From UMGS172 sp045637775 (lineage in GTDB: Bacteria > Bacillota > Clostridia > Oscillospirales > Acutalibacteraceae), in assembly GCA_045637775.1 (NCBI GenBank), contig JAZUAC010000001.1:1-47569 (forward strand): DNA of 47,569 nt, given 5' to 3'. Below, in pieces: positions 16,336-23,473 of the stretch; the first letter of the stretch is position 1; each line of letters starts with the position of its first letter. The notes below the pieces were generated by a model. It did not search any database. It saw only the letters and a program-made list of their open reading frames with translations, and was not told the origin of the DNA. Both the position numbers and the translations under genes were made by a program.

Positions 16336-17208
16336 ATGAAAAAGATTTTTTGTTTATTATTAGCTTTGATTTTTACGTTGTCTTTTGCGGCTTGCGGTTC
16401 AAAAGAGGAAAGCGGTAAAAACCCAAACGGTTCGAGCAATCCTGATTCAACGGTTGCGATTTCGGATGTTAAACTGCCTGAGCAGATTGTTTACGATGAG
16501 GACAATGTAAAAATTACCGTTACAGGTCTTTCAAATGACAATATTTTCGGAGCAAAAATAAACGTTACTGTTGAGAATAAAGGTGAAAAGGATATTCTTG
16601 TTCAGGCCGACGCAATGGCTATCAATAATATTATGGTGACTCCTGTTTTCTCTTGTGAGGTTGCAGCAGGCAAAAAGGCCAATGATTCTATTGAGGTTAT
16701 GGGCTCAGAACTTAAAAAGACAGGAATAGAGCTTTTTAAGGAAATCGATGTTATATTCAATATAATTGATCCCGACTCTTATGAAAGAATCGGTGGTTCG
16801 GGACTTGTAAAGCTTACCACCGACCTTGATAAGTCATATAACCAGAAAATCAACACCGAAGGGGTTACTGCTTACGACGGCGACGGTGTTAAAATAGTTA
16901 TTCAAAAGCTTTCGGATGATGAAGTTTTAGGTGCGACCAATGTGGATGTTTATATCGAAAACAACAGTGATAAAACGCTTGTAATCACAGCCGATAACGT
17001 TTCTGTAAACGGGCTTATGATAAACCCGCTGTTTTCATCCGAAATAATCCCGGGTAAGGTGGCAATAGATGAAATGTCGTTCTTGAAATCAAAGCTCACA
17101 GAAAACGGTATAACCAAAATCAGTGAAATTGAGTTAAACTTCACGATTATGGATATTGAAAGCTTCACGTCAATTAAAGAAACCCAAAAGGTTAAGGTTA
17201 CGTTCTGA
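16336..17208 (+). CDS. Lipoprotein with two tandem immunoglobulin-like repeats
   Basis: I do not recognise a named family. The 290-residue protein has a lipoprotein signal (KKIFCLLLALIFTLSFAAC, Cys at about 20) and a Gly/Asn/Ser linker. Two homologous repeats of about 110 residues follow, at about 52-165 and 176-288. Each starts YDxDxVKI, continues GAxxxVxxEN and VxAD, then NxxMxxPxFSxE, GK and Kxxx(T/N)GI, and ends in a strand FxIxDxxS. The pattern suggests a cell-surface beta-sandwich related to DUF4352-like domains. Nothing shows a ligand. It has a strong promoter and ribosome site (AAAGGAG) and is closed by a bidirectional terminator shared with the Ca2+ ATPase gene, so it is transcribed alone. 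Confidence 0.75.
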   Translation: MKKIFCLLLALIFTLSFAACGSKEESGKNPNGSSNPDSTVAISDVKLPEQIVYDEDNVKITVTGLSNDNIFGAKINVTVENKGEKDILVQADAMAINNIMVTPVFSCEVAAGKKANDSIEVMGSELKKTGIELFKEIDVIFNIIDPDSYERIGGSGLVKLTTDLDKSYNQKINTEGVTAYDGDGVKIVIQKLSDDEVLGATNVDVYIENNSDKTLVITADNVSVNGLMINPLFSSEIIPGKVAIDEMSFLKSKLTENGITKISEIELNFTIMDIESFTSIKETQKVKVTF

Positions 17209-17217
17209 TAATTAAAA

Positions 17218-17259
17218 TAAAACCGTTCGATTGATCCTAAATCAACCGAACGGTTTTTA
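17218..17259. terminator. Bidirectional terminator between lipoprotein and ATPase genes
   Basis: AAAACCGTTCG and CGAACGGTTTTT form the stem between two convergent genes, with A and T runs on the two sides. Confidence 0.88.
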
Positions 17260-17264
17260 GTTGC

Positions 17265-19880
17265 TTATTTGTGCTTAATGAGACCAAATAATTTGGAAAG
17301 CTCCATAACGACGGTGGGTATAAAAATGAGTCCCAAGCCGTAGAGATAGAATTCCGTGGGAAGAATAACAAGTCCGAAAGCGGTGCGAACACCGGGCGTG
17401 AACATTACAAACGCAACCATTACGATAGAGGCTAACGCCGCAAGGTTGAGTGTTTTGTTCTTAAAGGGTCCAATCTTAAAGAGCGAACGGTCGGAGCGCA
17501 TGTTGAACGACTGCATAACCTGTGACAAAGCAAGTACCATGAATGCGAGAGTCTGACCTGCTTTGACCGAGCCTACCTGACTCCAACCAAGCTTGAAGCC
17601 GACAAGTGCCAGAACTGCGAACATAAGACCCTGCAAGACAACTCTTACTCCCAAACCGCCTGCGAAAATGCCTTCATCCTTGGGCTTGGGTGCGCGGTCC
17701 ATGATATCGCTTTCAACTGCTTCCATACCAAGTGCAATTGCAGGCAAACTGTCGGTTACGAGGTTTATCCACAAAAGCTGCATAGAAAGGAATGGAGACT
17801 GATGCCACAAAAGCATGGCAACAAACACGGTGATGACCTCACCGATATTGGTTCCGAGCAGGAATCCAACAACCTTTTTAATGTTGGCATAGATTCCTCG
17901 ACCTTCCTTAACAGCGTCGACTATGGTTGCAAAGTTGTCGTCGGTCAAAGTCATATCCGAGGCACTCTTGGCAACATCGGTACCCGTAATACCCATGGCA
18001 CAACCAATGTCGGCGGCTTTTAAGGCAGGAGCATCGTTTACACCGTCACCCGTCATGGAAACAACCTTACCTTTACGTTGCCATGCCTTGACAATGCGAA
18101 TCTTGTTTTCGGGTGAAACTCGTGCATAAACCGAAATGCTTTCAACGTTGTTGTCAAGCTCTTCCTCGGTCATGGCATCAAGTTCGGCACCTGTAATGGC
18201 ACGGTCGCCGTCTTCGTAAATGCCAATTTCCTTGGCAATGGCTCTTGCTGTGACAACATGATCACCTGTAATCATAACAGGCTTGATTCCGGCTCTGCGG
18301 CAGGTGGCAACGGCCGCCTTAGCTTCGGGTCTCGGCGGGTCTATCATTCCAACAAGACCCATGAAGGTTAATCCGTTTTCAAGTGTTTCAGAGGTCGGTT
18401 CCTCGGGAATGGAGTCAATCACTTTATATCCAATGGCAAGAACACGCAAAGCATCCTCACTCATTTGCTCGGTTACGGCTTTGGCTTTTTCAAGATTGCC
18501 CTTAATGCAACGGGTTGCCATCATGTCAAAGGCACCCTTTACAATAACAATGCTTTTATCACCGACTTTATTTATAACGCTCATCAGCTTGCGGTCAGAG
18601 TCAAAGGGAAGACCGCCGAGTCTTGGGAACTTTTCGTTAAGAGAATCCTTTGCAAAGCCTGCTTTCAATGCAGCATATACAATAGCGGTCTCGGTAGGGT
18701 CACCGATATGCTCAACCTTATCGCCGTCAACATTTATCGAACCGTCGCAACAAAGTGTACCGTAGCACAAAAGTTCTTTTATCTTATCGTCAGGGTTATC
18801 GTTAATCTCAACGATCTCGCCACCGTCAATATAAGCCTTGACCAAGGTCATGCGGTTTTGAGTTAGCGTGCCTGTTTTGTCGGAGCATATAACCGATGCA
18901 CTGCCCAAGGTCTCAACGGCAGGCAAACGGCGGATAAGTGCATTTTTCTTGACCATGCGCTGAACGCCGATCGACAAAACAACCGTGACGATTGCAGGCA
19001 GACCCTCAGGGATAGCTGAAACCGCTAAAGATACTGCCGTCATGAACAAATGCAACGGGTCAAGTCCGTTAAGAAGACCGACAACAAACACAACTGCACA
19101 AGCGGCAAGTGCCATAAATCCCAGATACTTGCCAAGCTGGGCAAGCTTTTTCTGCAAGGGGGTCTGGCTGTCGCCTTCACCCTCAAGCAATCCGGCAATT
19201 TTACCCATTTCGGTATCCATACCGATGGCGGTAACAACAGCTAACGCAGTTCCATAAGTTATACTGCAACCCGAGAACACCATGTTACTGCGGTCACCCA
19301 AAGGTGCTTTCTCCGAAACCTCGGCTTCTGCGTCCTTTTCACTGGGAACCGATTCGCCCGTTAAAGCCGATTCTTCGGATTTTAAACTCACACTGTGCAA
19401 GAGCCTTGCATCGGCAGGGACAAAGTCACCTGCTTCAAGCTTTATGATGTCACCGGGAACAAGCTGTGAGGCATCTACGATTTTTTCAACACCGTCGCGG
19501 ATAACCCTAGCGTGCGGTGCCGACATATTTTTCAAGGCATCAAGTGCACGCTCTGCCTTGCCTTCCTGATAAACACCCATAATAGCATTTAAGACAACTA
19601 TCAGAAGAATAAGCAAAGGCTCAAAAAGTTCGCCCCAATTACGCTCAATACAAACAATAGAGAACGAAACAATGGCAGCAATGATAAGAATAATAATCAT
19701 TGCATCTTTGAACTGGTCAAAGAATCTTTGAAGTGTAGTCTTCTTTTTCTTTTCTTTTAAACGGTTTTCACCGTACTTTGCCTGAAGCTCTTGTACTTTT
19801 TCTGCCGATAAGCCTCTTTCACTGTCGGTTGAAAGTGTGCTCAAAACTTCAGTCTTTGGTTTACTGTGATAATCCAACAT
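17265..19880 (-). CDS. P-type Ca2+-transporting ATPase (P2A/P2B type)
   Basis: This pump exports Ca2+ (possibly Mn2+) from the cytoplasm using ATP. All signature motifs are present: TGES in the actuator domain (SALTGESVPSEKD), the phosphorylated Asp in ICSDKTGTLTQNRM, TGDH, and the hinge SMTGDGVNDAPALK. Membrane helix 4 carries IPEGLPAIVTV, and helix 6 carries NLVTDSLPAIALGME. These supply the Glu, Asn and Asp ligands of Ca2+ site II in SERCA and yeast PMR1, and PMR1-like pumps also move Mn2+. I place the start at ATG 19880 (871 residues). GGAGG lies 5 bases before it, and an in-frame ATG at 19892 lies upstream of that ribosome site. A TATAAT at 19953-19948 on the minus strand may be its -10 box. 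It diverges from a TetR gene with a Mn2+-type riboswitch. Confidence 0.93.
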   Translation of the reverse strand: MLDYHSKPKTEVLSTLSTDSERGLSAEKVQELQAKYGENRLKEKKKKTTLQRFFDQFKDAMIIILIIAAIVSFSIVCIERNWGELFEPLLILLIVVLNAIMGVYQEGKAERALDALKNMSAPHARVIRDGVEKIVDASQLVPGDIIKLEAGDFVPADARLLHSVSLKSEESALTGESVPSEKDAEAEVSEKAPLGDRSNMVFSGCSITYGTALAVVTAIGMDTEMGKIAGLLEGEGDSQTPLQKKLAQLGKYLGFMALAACAVVFVVGLLNGLDPLHLFMTAVSLAVSAIPEGLPAIVTVVLSIGVQRMVKKNALIRRLPAVETLGSASVICSDKTGTLTQNRMTLVKAYIDGGEIVEINDNPDDKIKELLCYGTLCCDGSINVDGDKVEHIGDPTETAIVYAALKAGFAKDSLNEKFPRLGGLPFDSDRKLMSVINKVGDKSIVIVKGAFDMMATRCIKGNLEKAKAVTEQMSEDALRVLAIGYKVIDSIPEEPTSETLENGLTFMGLVGMIDPPRPEAKAAVATCRRAGIKPVMITGDHVVTARAIAKEIGIYEDGDRAITGAELDAMTEEELDNNVESISVYARVSPENKIRIVKAWQRKGKVVSMTGDGVNDAPALKAADIGCAMGITGTDVAKSASDMTLTDDNFATIVDAVKEGRGIYANIKKVVGFLLGTNIGEVITVFVAMLLWHQSPFLSMQLLWINLVTDSLPAIALGMEAVESDIMDRAPKPKDEGIFAGGLGVRVVLQGLMFAVLALVGFKLGWSQVGSVKAGQTLAFMVLALSQVMQSFNMRSDRSLFKIGPFKNKTLNLAALASIVMVAFVMFTPGVRTAFGLVILPTEFYLYGLGLIFIPTVVMELSKLFGLIKHK

Positions 19881-20002
19881 TGATACCTCCATATCATATT
19901 TACATTAAGTTCACATTTGAAATATATTTATACATTTATATTTTAATATTATAACACAAAACGAATACACAGTATATAGGCAAAACTAAAAAAAGCGATA
20001 AT

Positions 20003-20030
20003 TTTGGACGTTTTTGGATTTGTGTCCAAA
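20003..20030. promoter_or_regulatory. Inverted repeat, candidate operator in the ATPase/TetR divergent region
   Basis: TTTGGAC (20003-20009) and GTCCAAA (20024-20030) form a 7-bp perfect inverted repeat with a 14-base centre. It sits 16 bases upstream of the -35 box of the TetR transcript, a usual place for a divergent regulator's operator. The assignment is an inference. Confidence 0.4.
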
Positions 20031-20045
20031 GATGAAGTAAATATA

Positions 20046-20075
20046 TTGACAACAACTACTTAAATTTGATAAAAT
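20046..20075 (+). promoter_or_regulatory. Promoter of the riboswitch-tetR transcript
   Basis: TTGACA (20046-20051) and TAAAAT (20070-20075) are 18 bases apart. RNA should start near 20082, just before the first paired base of the riboswitch. Confidence 0.7.
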
Positions 20076-20082
20076 AAATTTA

Positions 20083-20190
20083 ATAGGGGAGTAGTCAGCA
20101 CTTGTGCGATACTGTCAACAGCAAGGAGTTTTCCTGGTAGTATCTTAAATGACGAGACTTATCGAGTAGGATAGGTCTCGTCATCTTTTT
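20083..20190 (+). promoter_or_regulatory. yybP-ykoY (Mn2+) riboswitch with terminator
   Basis: GGGGAGTAG (20086-20094) is the diagnostic loop of the yybP-ykoY aptamer. GATACT (20108-20113) and AGTATC (20138-20143) form a helix. The second conserved loop is GACGAGAC (20151-20158). The first helix can form from ATAGG (20083-20087) with CTTAT (20158-20162). GACGAGACTTATC (20151-20163) can instead pair with GATAGGTCTCGTC (20170-20182) and, with the T tail, make a terminator. Metal-stabilised closing of the first helix would prevent the terminator, the usual on-switch logic. It lies on the plus strand and reads into the TetR gene, not into the divergent cation ATPase. Confidence 0.75.
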
Positions 20191-20229
20191 ATTTTGACCT
20201 GTCTTTTAAATTTTGAAAGGAAGTTGAAA

Positions 20230-20742
20230 ATGGCAGACTCTAATATCACAAAGCGTATTTTGGCGGCATCCTTAAAGCACTTATTAAATGAAAGAAGCTT
20301 TCAGAAAATAAATATCCACGATATTTGCGAAAAATGCGGAATGAACCGAAAAAGCTTTTATTATCATTTCCGTGATAAATATGATTTAGTCAATTGGATA
20401 TTTGATAATGAGTTCGTTTTACCTCACAGTGCTTCAATGCATAAAAATGAGCAGGAACTAATAGAGGCTTTGTGCAGATATCTCTATGAAAACAAGGCGT
20501 TTTACCGTCAGGTGTTTAAGATAAAGGGACAGAACTCATTCTCCGAGCATTTTTGCGCATATATTTACCCTTGCGTTGAAAAACAACTCTTAAACCCTTC
20601 GGAGGATGCGGATTTAAATGATTTTAAGTGCCGTCTGGCCACCGAGTCATTCCGCAATGCGTTGGAGTATTGGTTGGATGAAAAAGAACCGTTACAACCC
20701 GAAAAGTTTGTTGAATGTTTGAAAATCAATATAGCCTATTGA
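20230..20742 (+). CDS. TetR/AcrR-family transcriptional regulator
   Basis: The 170-residue protein has a TetR-type DNA-binding head: ITKRILAASLKHLLNERSF, then INIHDICEKCGMNRKSFYYHF with the typical FYYHF recognition-helix end, and DKYDLVNWIF. The remaining helices (ALCRYLYENKAFYRQVFK, then SFSEHFCAYIYPCVE) resemble the DhaS-type C-terminal domain. I choose ATG 20230 because AAAGGAAG lies 6 bases upstream; a longer TTG-started version from 20194 would overlap that site. The transcript starts with a Mn2+-type riboswitch, so expression should rise with Mn2+. The divergent P-type ATPase is an obvious possible target, but this is not shown by the sequence. Confidence 0.85.
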   Translation: MADSNITKRILAASLKHLLNERSFQKINIHDICEKCGMNRKSFYYHFRDKYDLVNWIFDNEFVLPHSASMHKNEQELIEALCRYLYENKAFYRQVFKIKGQNSFSEHFCAYIYPCVEKQLLNPSEDADLNDFKCRLATESFRNALEYWLDEKEPLQPEKFVECLKINIAY

Positions 20743-20800
20743 TTATTGCACAAATATATATTACAATGTAACCGCAACATATATGTAAGGGAGTGACATC

Positions 20801-21409
20801 ATGCCGGGACCTATAACACATTTGAAAGCGGCCTATTGCTATAACCAAAAGCATAATTTTGAGTTTGGTGACGAGCTGTACCTCGGCAGTATCAGTCCCG
20901 ACTGTGTGAATATCAACGGTCATGCACCGAAATCTTTGCGTTGGCCGGCACATTTAAGGTCGGCTAATCTCAATGAATGGTTGGAAAACACAAAAGGATT
21001 CTATAATGTAAATAAGGGTAGGGTAGACGAATCGCTTTTAAGGGGATATATTCTTCATATTCTAACCGATATTGTGTGGGACAGGTCGTTCGATCGAACG
21101 CTGTATAATCTGCTTTTAGGCATCGGTATTCAACCTGAGAATCTTAAAGCTGAACGTTGGAATGAGATTTACGGCTATGAACAAACCGAGCTTTCATCAC
21201 CGTGGCTTCTTGATACGGTTTTACCTGCCTTAAAAAAAGCTGCCCCAACCGAAATAGGAACTCTTGATGTGTCACAAATGGCTCTTTGGCGTGATAGTGT
21301 TGCCGAATTTTGTCTTGAAAAGGGAAAACCGCCTCGTTTTGCCGATAATTTGTTTATGAATGCCATTTTTGATGAAGTAAATCTCTTGGCAGTATCGATT
21401 TTTTTGTAA
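20801..21409 (+). CDS. Zinc-dependent phospholipase C-like/S1-P1 nuclease-fold protein
   Basis: The 202 residues match the small cytoplasmic Zn_dep_PLPC-like proteins of Firmicutes. The start MPGPITHLKAAYCY has a His near the N terminus as first metal ligand, LGSISPDC supplies an Asp, and RWPAHLR, GYILHILTDIVWD (His and Asp) supply further ligands. This is the spaced His/Asp pattern of the all-helical phospholipase C and S1/P1 nuclease fold. There is no signal peptide, so it is not a secreted toxin. It begins with ATG after GGGAG, 58 bases after the TetR gene, and may be on the same riboswitch-controlled transcript. Substrate unknown. Confidence 0.62.
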   Translation: MPGPITHLKAAYCYNQKHNFEFGDELYLGSISPDCVNINGHAPKSLRWPAHLRSANLNEWLENTKGFYNVNKGRVDESLLRGYILHILTDIVWDRSFDRTLYNLLLGIGIQPENLKAERWNEIYGYEQTELSSPWLLDTVLPALKKAAPTEIGTLDVSQMALWRDSVAEFCLEKGKPPRFADNLFMNAIFDEVNLLAVSIFL

Positions 21410-21456
21410 TAAATCAGTTAATTTTTATCAAAAAAATATAATTTTTTATTAAATTT

Positions 21457-21521
21457 TAGCCTTAAAAATGCGTTGTTTATGGGAATTGACCTTTAAAAAT
21501 ACGCTTTTAAGGCTATTTTTT
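21457..21521 (+). terminator. Terminator after the phospholipase-like gene
   Basis: TAGCCTTAAAA (21457-21467) pairs with TTTTAAGGCTA (21505-21515) around a 37-base loop that also holds GCG/CGC. A T-run follows. Confidence 0.65.
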
Positions 21522-21715
21522 ATGAAAATTAAGTCTAAAACTGCCAAAAAGTGATTTTTGTTCACAAAAAATTGTCTGTTTGCACAATGATTTTATTCGA
21601 AGAGGTATAAGTAAAGTGTCAAATAACTAAAAAATTACAATTTTGTAATAACTTTTAACGGGTGCTTTTGGGTGCTTTTTCGTCATATTGCACAAACGAT
21701 ATGCACAGGGAGGGG
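21522..21715. other. AT-rich gene-free stretch with small repeats
   Basis: No gene is seen here. The stretch holds a 16-bp perfect palindrome (ATTACAATTTTGTAAT, 21634-21649) and a tandem GGGTGCTTTT pair near 21660-21679. Their role is unknown. It ends at the promoter of the 3D-domain gene. Confidence 0.5.
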
Positions 21716-21743
21716 TTGACTTATCGGCTTTTTTGCTTATAAT
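21716..21743 (+). promoter_or_regulatory. Promoter of the G5/3D protein gene
   Basis: TTGACT (21716-21721) and TATAAT (21738-21743) are 16 bases apart. The leader to the chosen start codon is about 160 bases and contains GCCC/GGGC and AACC/GGTT hairpins. Confidence 0.75.
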
Positions 21744-21786
21744 AGTCTTTGCTGCCCAAAAACGGGCGTATAATTTAACCGAAAGG

Positions 21787-21802
21787 TTACAAAATTATTA
21801 CA
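21787..21802 (-). promoter_or_regulatory. WalR-box-like repeat in the leader
   Basis: Read on the minus strand this is TGTAAT-N5-TGTAAC (the last base of the second unit is at 21786), which fits the TGTWAH-N5-TGTWAH site of WalR (YycF). WalR controls wall-hydrolase genes in Bacillus. It lies downstream of the promoter, where a bound regulator would repress. Confidence 0.4.
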
Positions 21803-21910
21803 TGTGAATATTCGCTACAATTGATACTTTCAATGAGGCGGAAATCATATTGGCTTAGTTCCGGCCGTCAGAACAAGCCTGTTAAAATTAGACGGCGAAT
21901 GGAGAATTTG

Positions 21911-22882
21911 ATGTTAGGTAAAGTAGTAGACTTTTTCAACGGTCTAAACAAAAAGCTTGTACTTAGAACAATGTTAATAATTGTTGCAACAGCTGCCATT
22001 GTTACCGGAGTATCCTTTACCGATTCAGGAGTTGTGTACAGCGATAGTGTGCTTCGTGTCAATACCGCTAACGGCGTTGCCACACAGCAGTTTAATTCTA
22101 CCGATGTTGCAATTTCCGATGAGATTGTTGAAGAAGAAAGTGCAGAGCAGGTTGTAGTTGAGGAAACCCAGGAGGATTCTTTCAAATCGGCGTTTAACTC
22201 TGATAGTGAGTATGTTCACCAGCCTATCAATGTAACAACCACCTATGAAACAGTTAACGAAACTATAAAGTTCGGCTATAAGACTGTTAAGAGTGATAAG
22301 CTTTATAAGGGCGAGTCCGAGGTTACTAAGGGTAAGAACGGTGAAAAAGAGGTTGTTTATAAGGTTACTGTTGTAAACGGTATCGTTATGAACCGTGAGG
22401 TTGACAGCGAGAAGGTTATTAAGGAAGCAGTTGCTCAAATTGAAACTGTTGGTACCAAGCTTCATGCAGCTACCGCTGTAATGACCAGTGATGATGTAAA
22501 AGCTATCTCAACTCTTAAACCCAACAAGCCCATCGAGTTGGATGCAAAGGGTCAGCCCGTAAGCTACAAGAAGGTTATTAACGGCAAGTCTTCGGCTTAT
22601 TGCGGATGCTGTGACAGCAATTCGACAGCTTATTTTGGAAAAAACACTGCTCGTCCCGGTTATGTTGCAGTAAATCCCAAGCAGATTCCTTACGGAACCA
22701 AGTTGTACATCGTTTCTAAAGACGGAAAGACTGTATACGGTTATGCTATTGCGGCCGACACAGGTGGATTTGCTTATAACGGAAGCGGTCGTATTGTTGA
22801 CCTTAGAATGCCTACCGGTTCTAAATGTAAATGCGGAAGCGTTTGGGGCATAAAGAATGTCAACGTTTATATCTTAGAGTAA
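21911..22882 (+). CDS. Secreted or anchored G5 and 3D domain cell-wall protein
   Basis: This protein resembles YabE and YocH-type wall-remodelling proteins. I start it at ATG 21911 (323 residues), 6 bases after GGAG. ATG 21899 and a TTG at 21821 are in-frame alternatives. Residues 1-40 hold a basic start and a membrane or signal helix (MLIIVATAAIVTGVSF). A G5-like domain follows (about 95-180: INVTTTYETVNETIKFGYKT, then GESEVTKGKNGEKEVVYKV). The end is a 3D domain (SSAYCGCCDSNSTAYFGKNT to GRIVDLRMPTG), related in fold to the lytic transglycosylase MltA. The catalytic-type Asp residues are in AIAADTGG and RIVDLRM. Four Cys residues in the 3D domain may form disulfides or bind metal. Confidence 0.88.
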   Translation: MLGKVVDFFNGLNKKLVLRTMLIIVATAAIVTGVSFTDSGVVYSDSVLRVNTANGVATQQFNSTDVAISDEIVEEESAEQVVVEETQEDSFKSAFNSDSEYVHQPINVTTTYETVNETIKFGYKTVKSDKLYKGESEVTKGKNGEKEVVYKVTVVNGIVMNREVDSEKVIKEAVAQIETVGTKLHAATAVMTSDDVKAISTLKPNKPIELDAKGQPVSYKKVINGKSSAYCGCCDSNSTAYFGKNTARPGYVAVNPKQIPYGTKLYIVSKDGKTVYGYAIAADTGGFAYNGSGRIVDLRMPTGSKCKCGSVWGIKNVNVYILE

Positions 22883-22889
22883 TTCATGT

Positions 22890-22918
22890 AAGGACAGATG
22901 CTGATAGTATCTGTCCTT
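22890..22918 (+). terminator. Hairpin between 3D gene and comEA
   Basis: AAGGACAGAT and ATCTGTCCTT form a 10-bp stem with a 9-base loop. The T tail is weak, so some read-through into comEA is likely. Confidence 0.55.
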
Positions 22919-22938
22919 AGTGTTAGTTTGGTGATAAA

Positions 22939-23400
22939 ATGTCTGATAATCAAGATTTTTACGAATTTGAATTTGAAGAACAAGAAAAAGAACGTAAACG
23001 CAGTAAGCAGGGTAAGCAGTCGCTTGCCGAAAAGATAATTTTGTTTGCGGTTTTCTTGATATTTGCCGCAATTGTCGTTGCTTTTGCATATAATTGGAAT
23101 TACATAGATGATAATGATTTGGGTGCTGATGACACGGTTTCTTTTCAATATTCAACCTCGAAAAAAGATTTGATGGCATCGAGCGTTGGCAATAGTCAAA
23201 GTGTTGAGAAAATAAATATCAACACTGCCACGGTTGAGGAGCTTGATGCTTTGCCGGGAATAGGTCCTTCGAAGGCGCAGGCGATAGTCGATTACCGAGA
23301 GAAGGAGAGCATTTTCACAAAACCTGATGACATCAAAAAAGTTAGCGGAATAGGTGACAAGACCTATGAACAGATAAAGGATTACATAACAGTTGAATAA
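22939..23400 (+). CDS. ComEA-like helix-hairpin-helix protein without SLBB domain
   Basis: The 153-residue protein has an acidic and basic charged start, one membrane helix (IILFAVFLIFAAIVVAFAY, about 33-52), a spacer and a C-terminal pair of helix-hairpin-helix motifs. The second part is the ComEA signature: ININTATVEELDALPGIGPS, then KAQAIVDYRE and DIKKVSGIGDKTYEQIKDYI. ComEA binds incoming DNA at the outer face of the membrane in transformation, and the SLBB domain common in Bacillus ComEA is absent. No comEC channel gene is next to it here; only a ComEC-like hydrolase domain lies at 6498-7394. A role in DNA uptake is therefore plausible but not shown. Confidence 0.85.
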   Translation: MSDNQDFYEFEFEEQEKERKRSKQGKQSLAEKIILFAVFLIFAAIVVAFAYNWNYIDDNDLGADDTVSFQYSTSKKDLMASSVGNSQSVEKININTATVEELDALPGIGPSKAQAIVDYREKESIFTKPDDIKKVSGIGDKTYEQIKDYITVE

Positions 23401-23411
23401 CTTTGTTGCAT

Positions 23412-23444
23412 AAAAAACCACAGTCTTTCGGACTGTGGTTTTTT
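23412..23444. terminator. Bidirectional terminator between comEA and ychF
   Basis: AAAAAACCACAGTC pairs with GACTGTGGTTTTTT around a tight loop between convergent genes. Confidence 0.9.
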
Positions 23445-23473
23445 GCAAGCTTTTATATATTTTATGTGATTCG

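Noticed and set aside
21744..21910. ydaO/yuaA (c-di-AMP) riboswitch before the 3D-domain gene
   Set aside because: I looked because wall-hydrolase genes often carry it, but none of its conserved blocks is visible in this leader.
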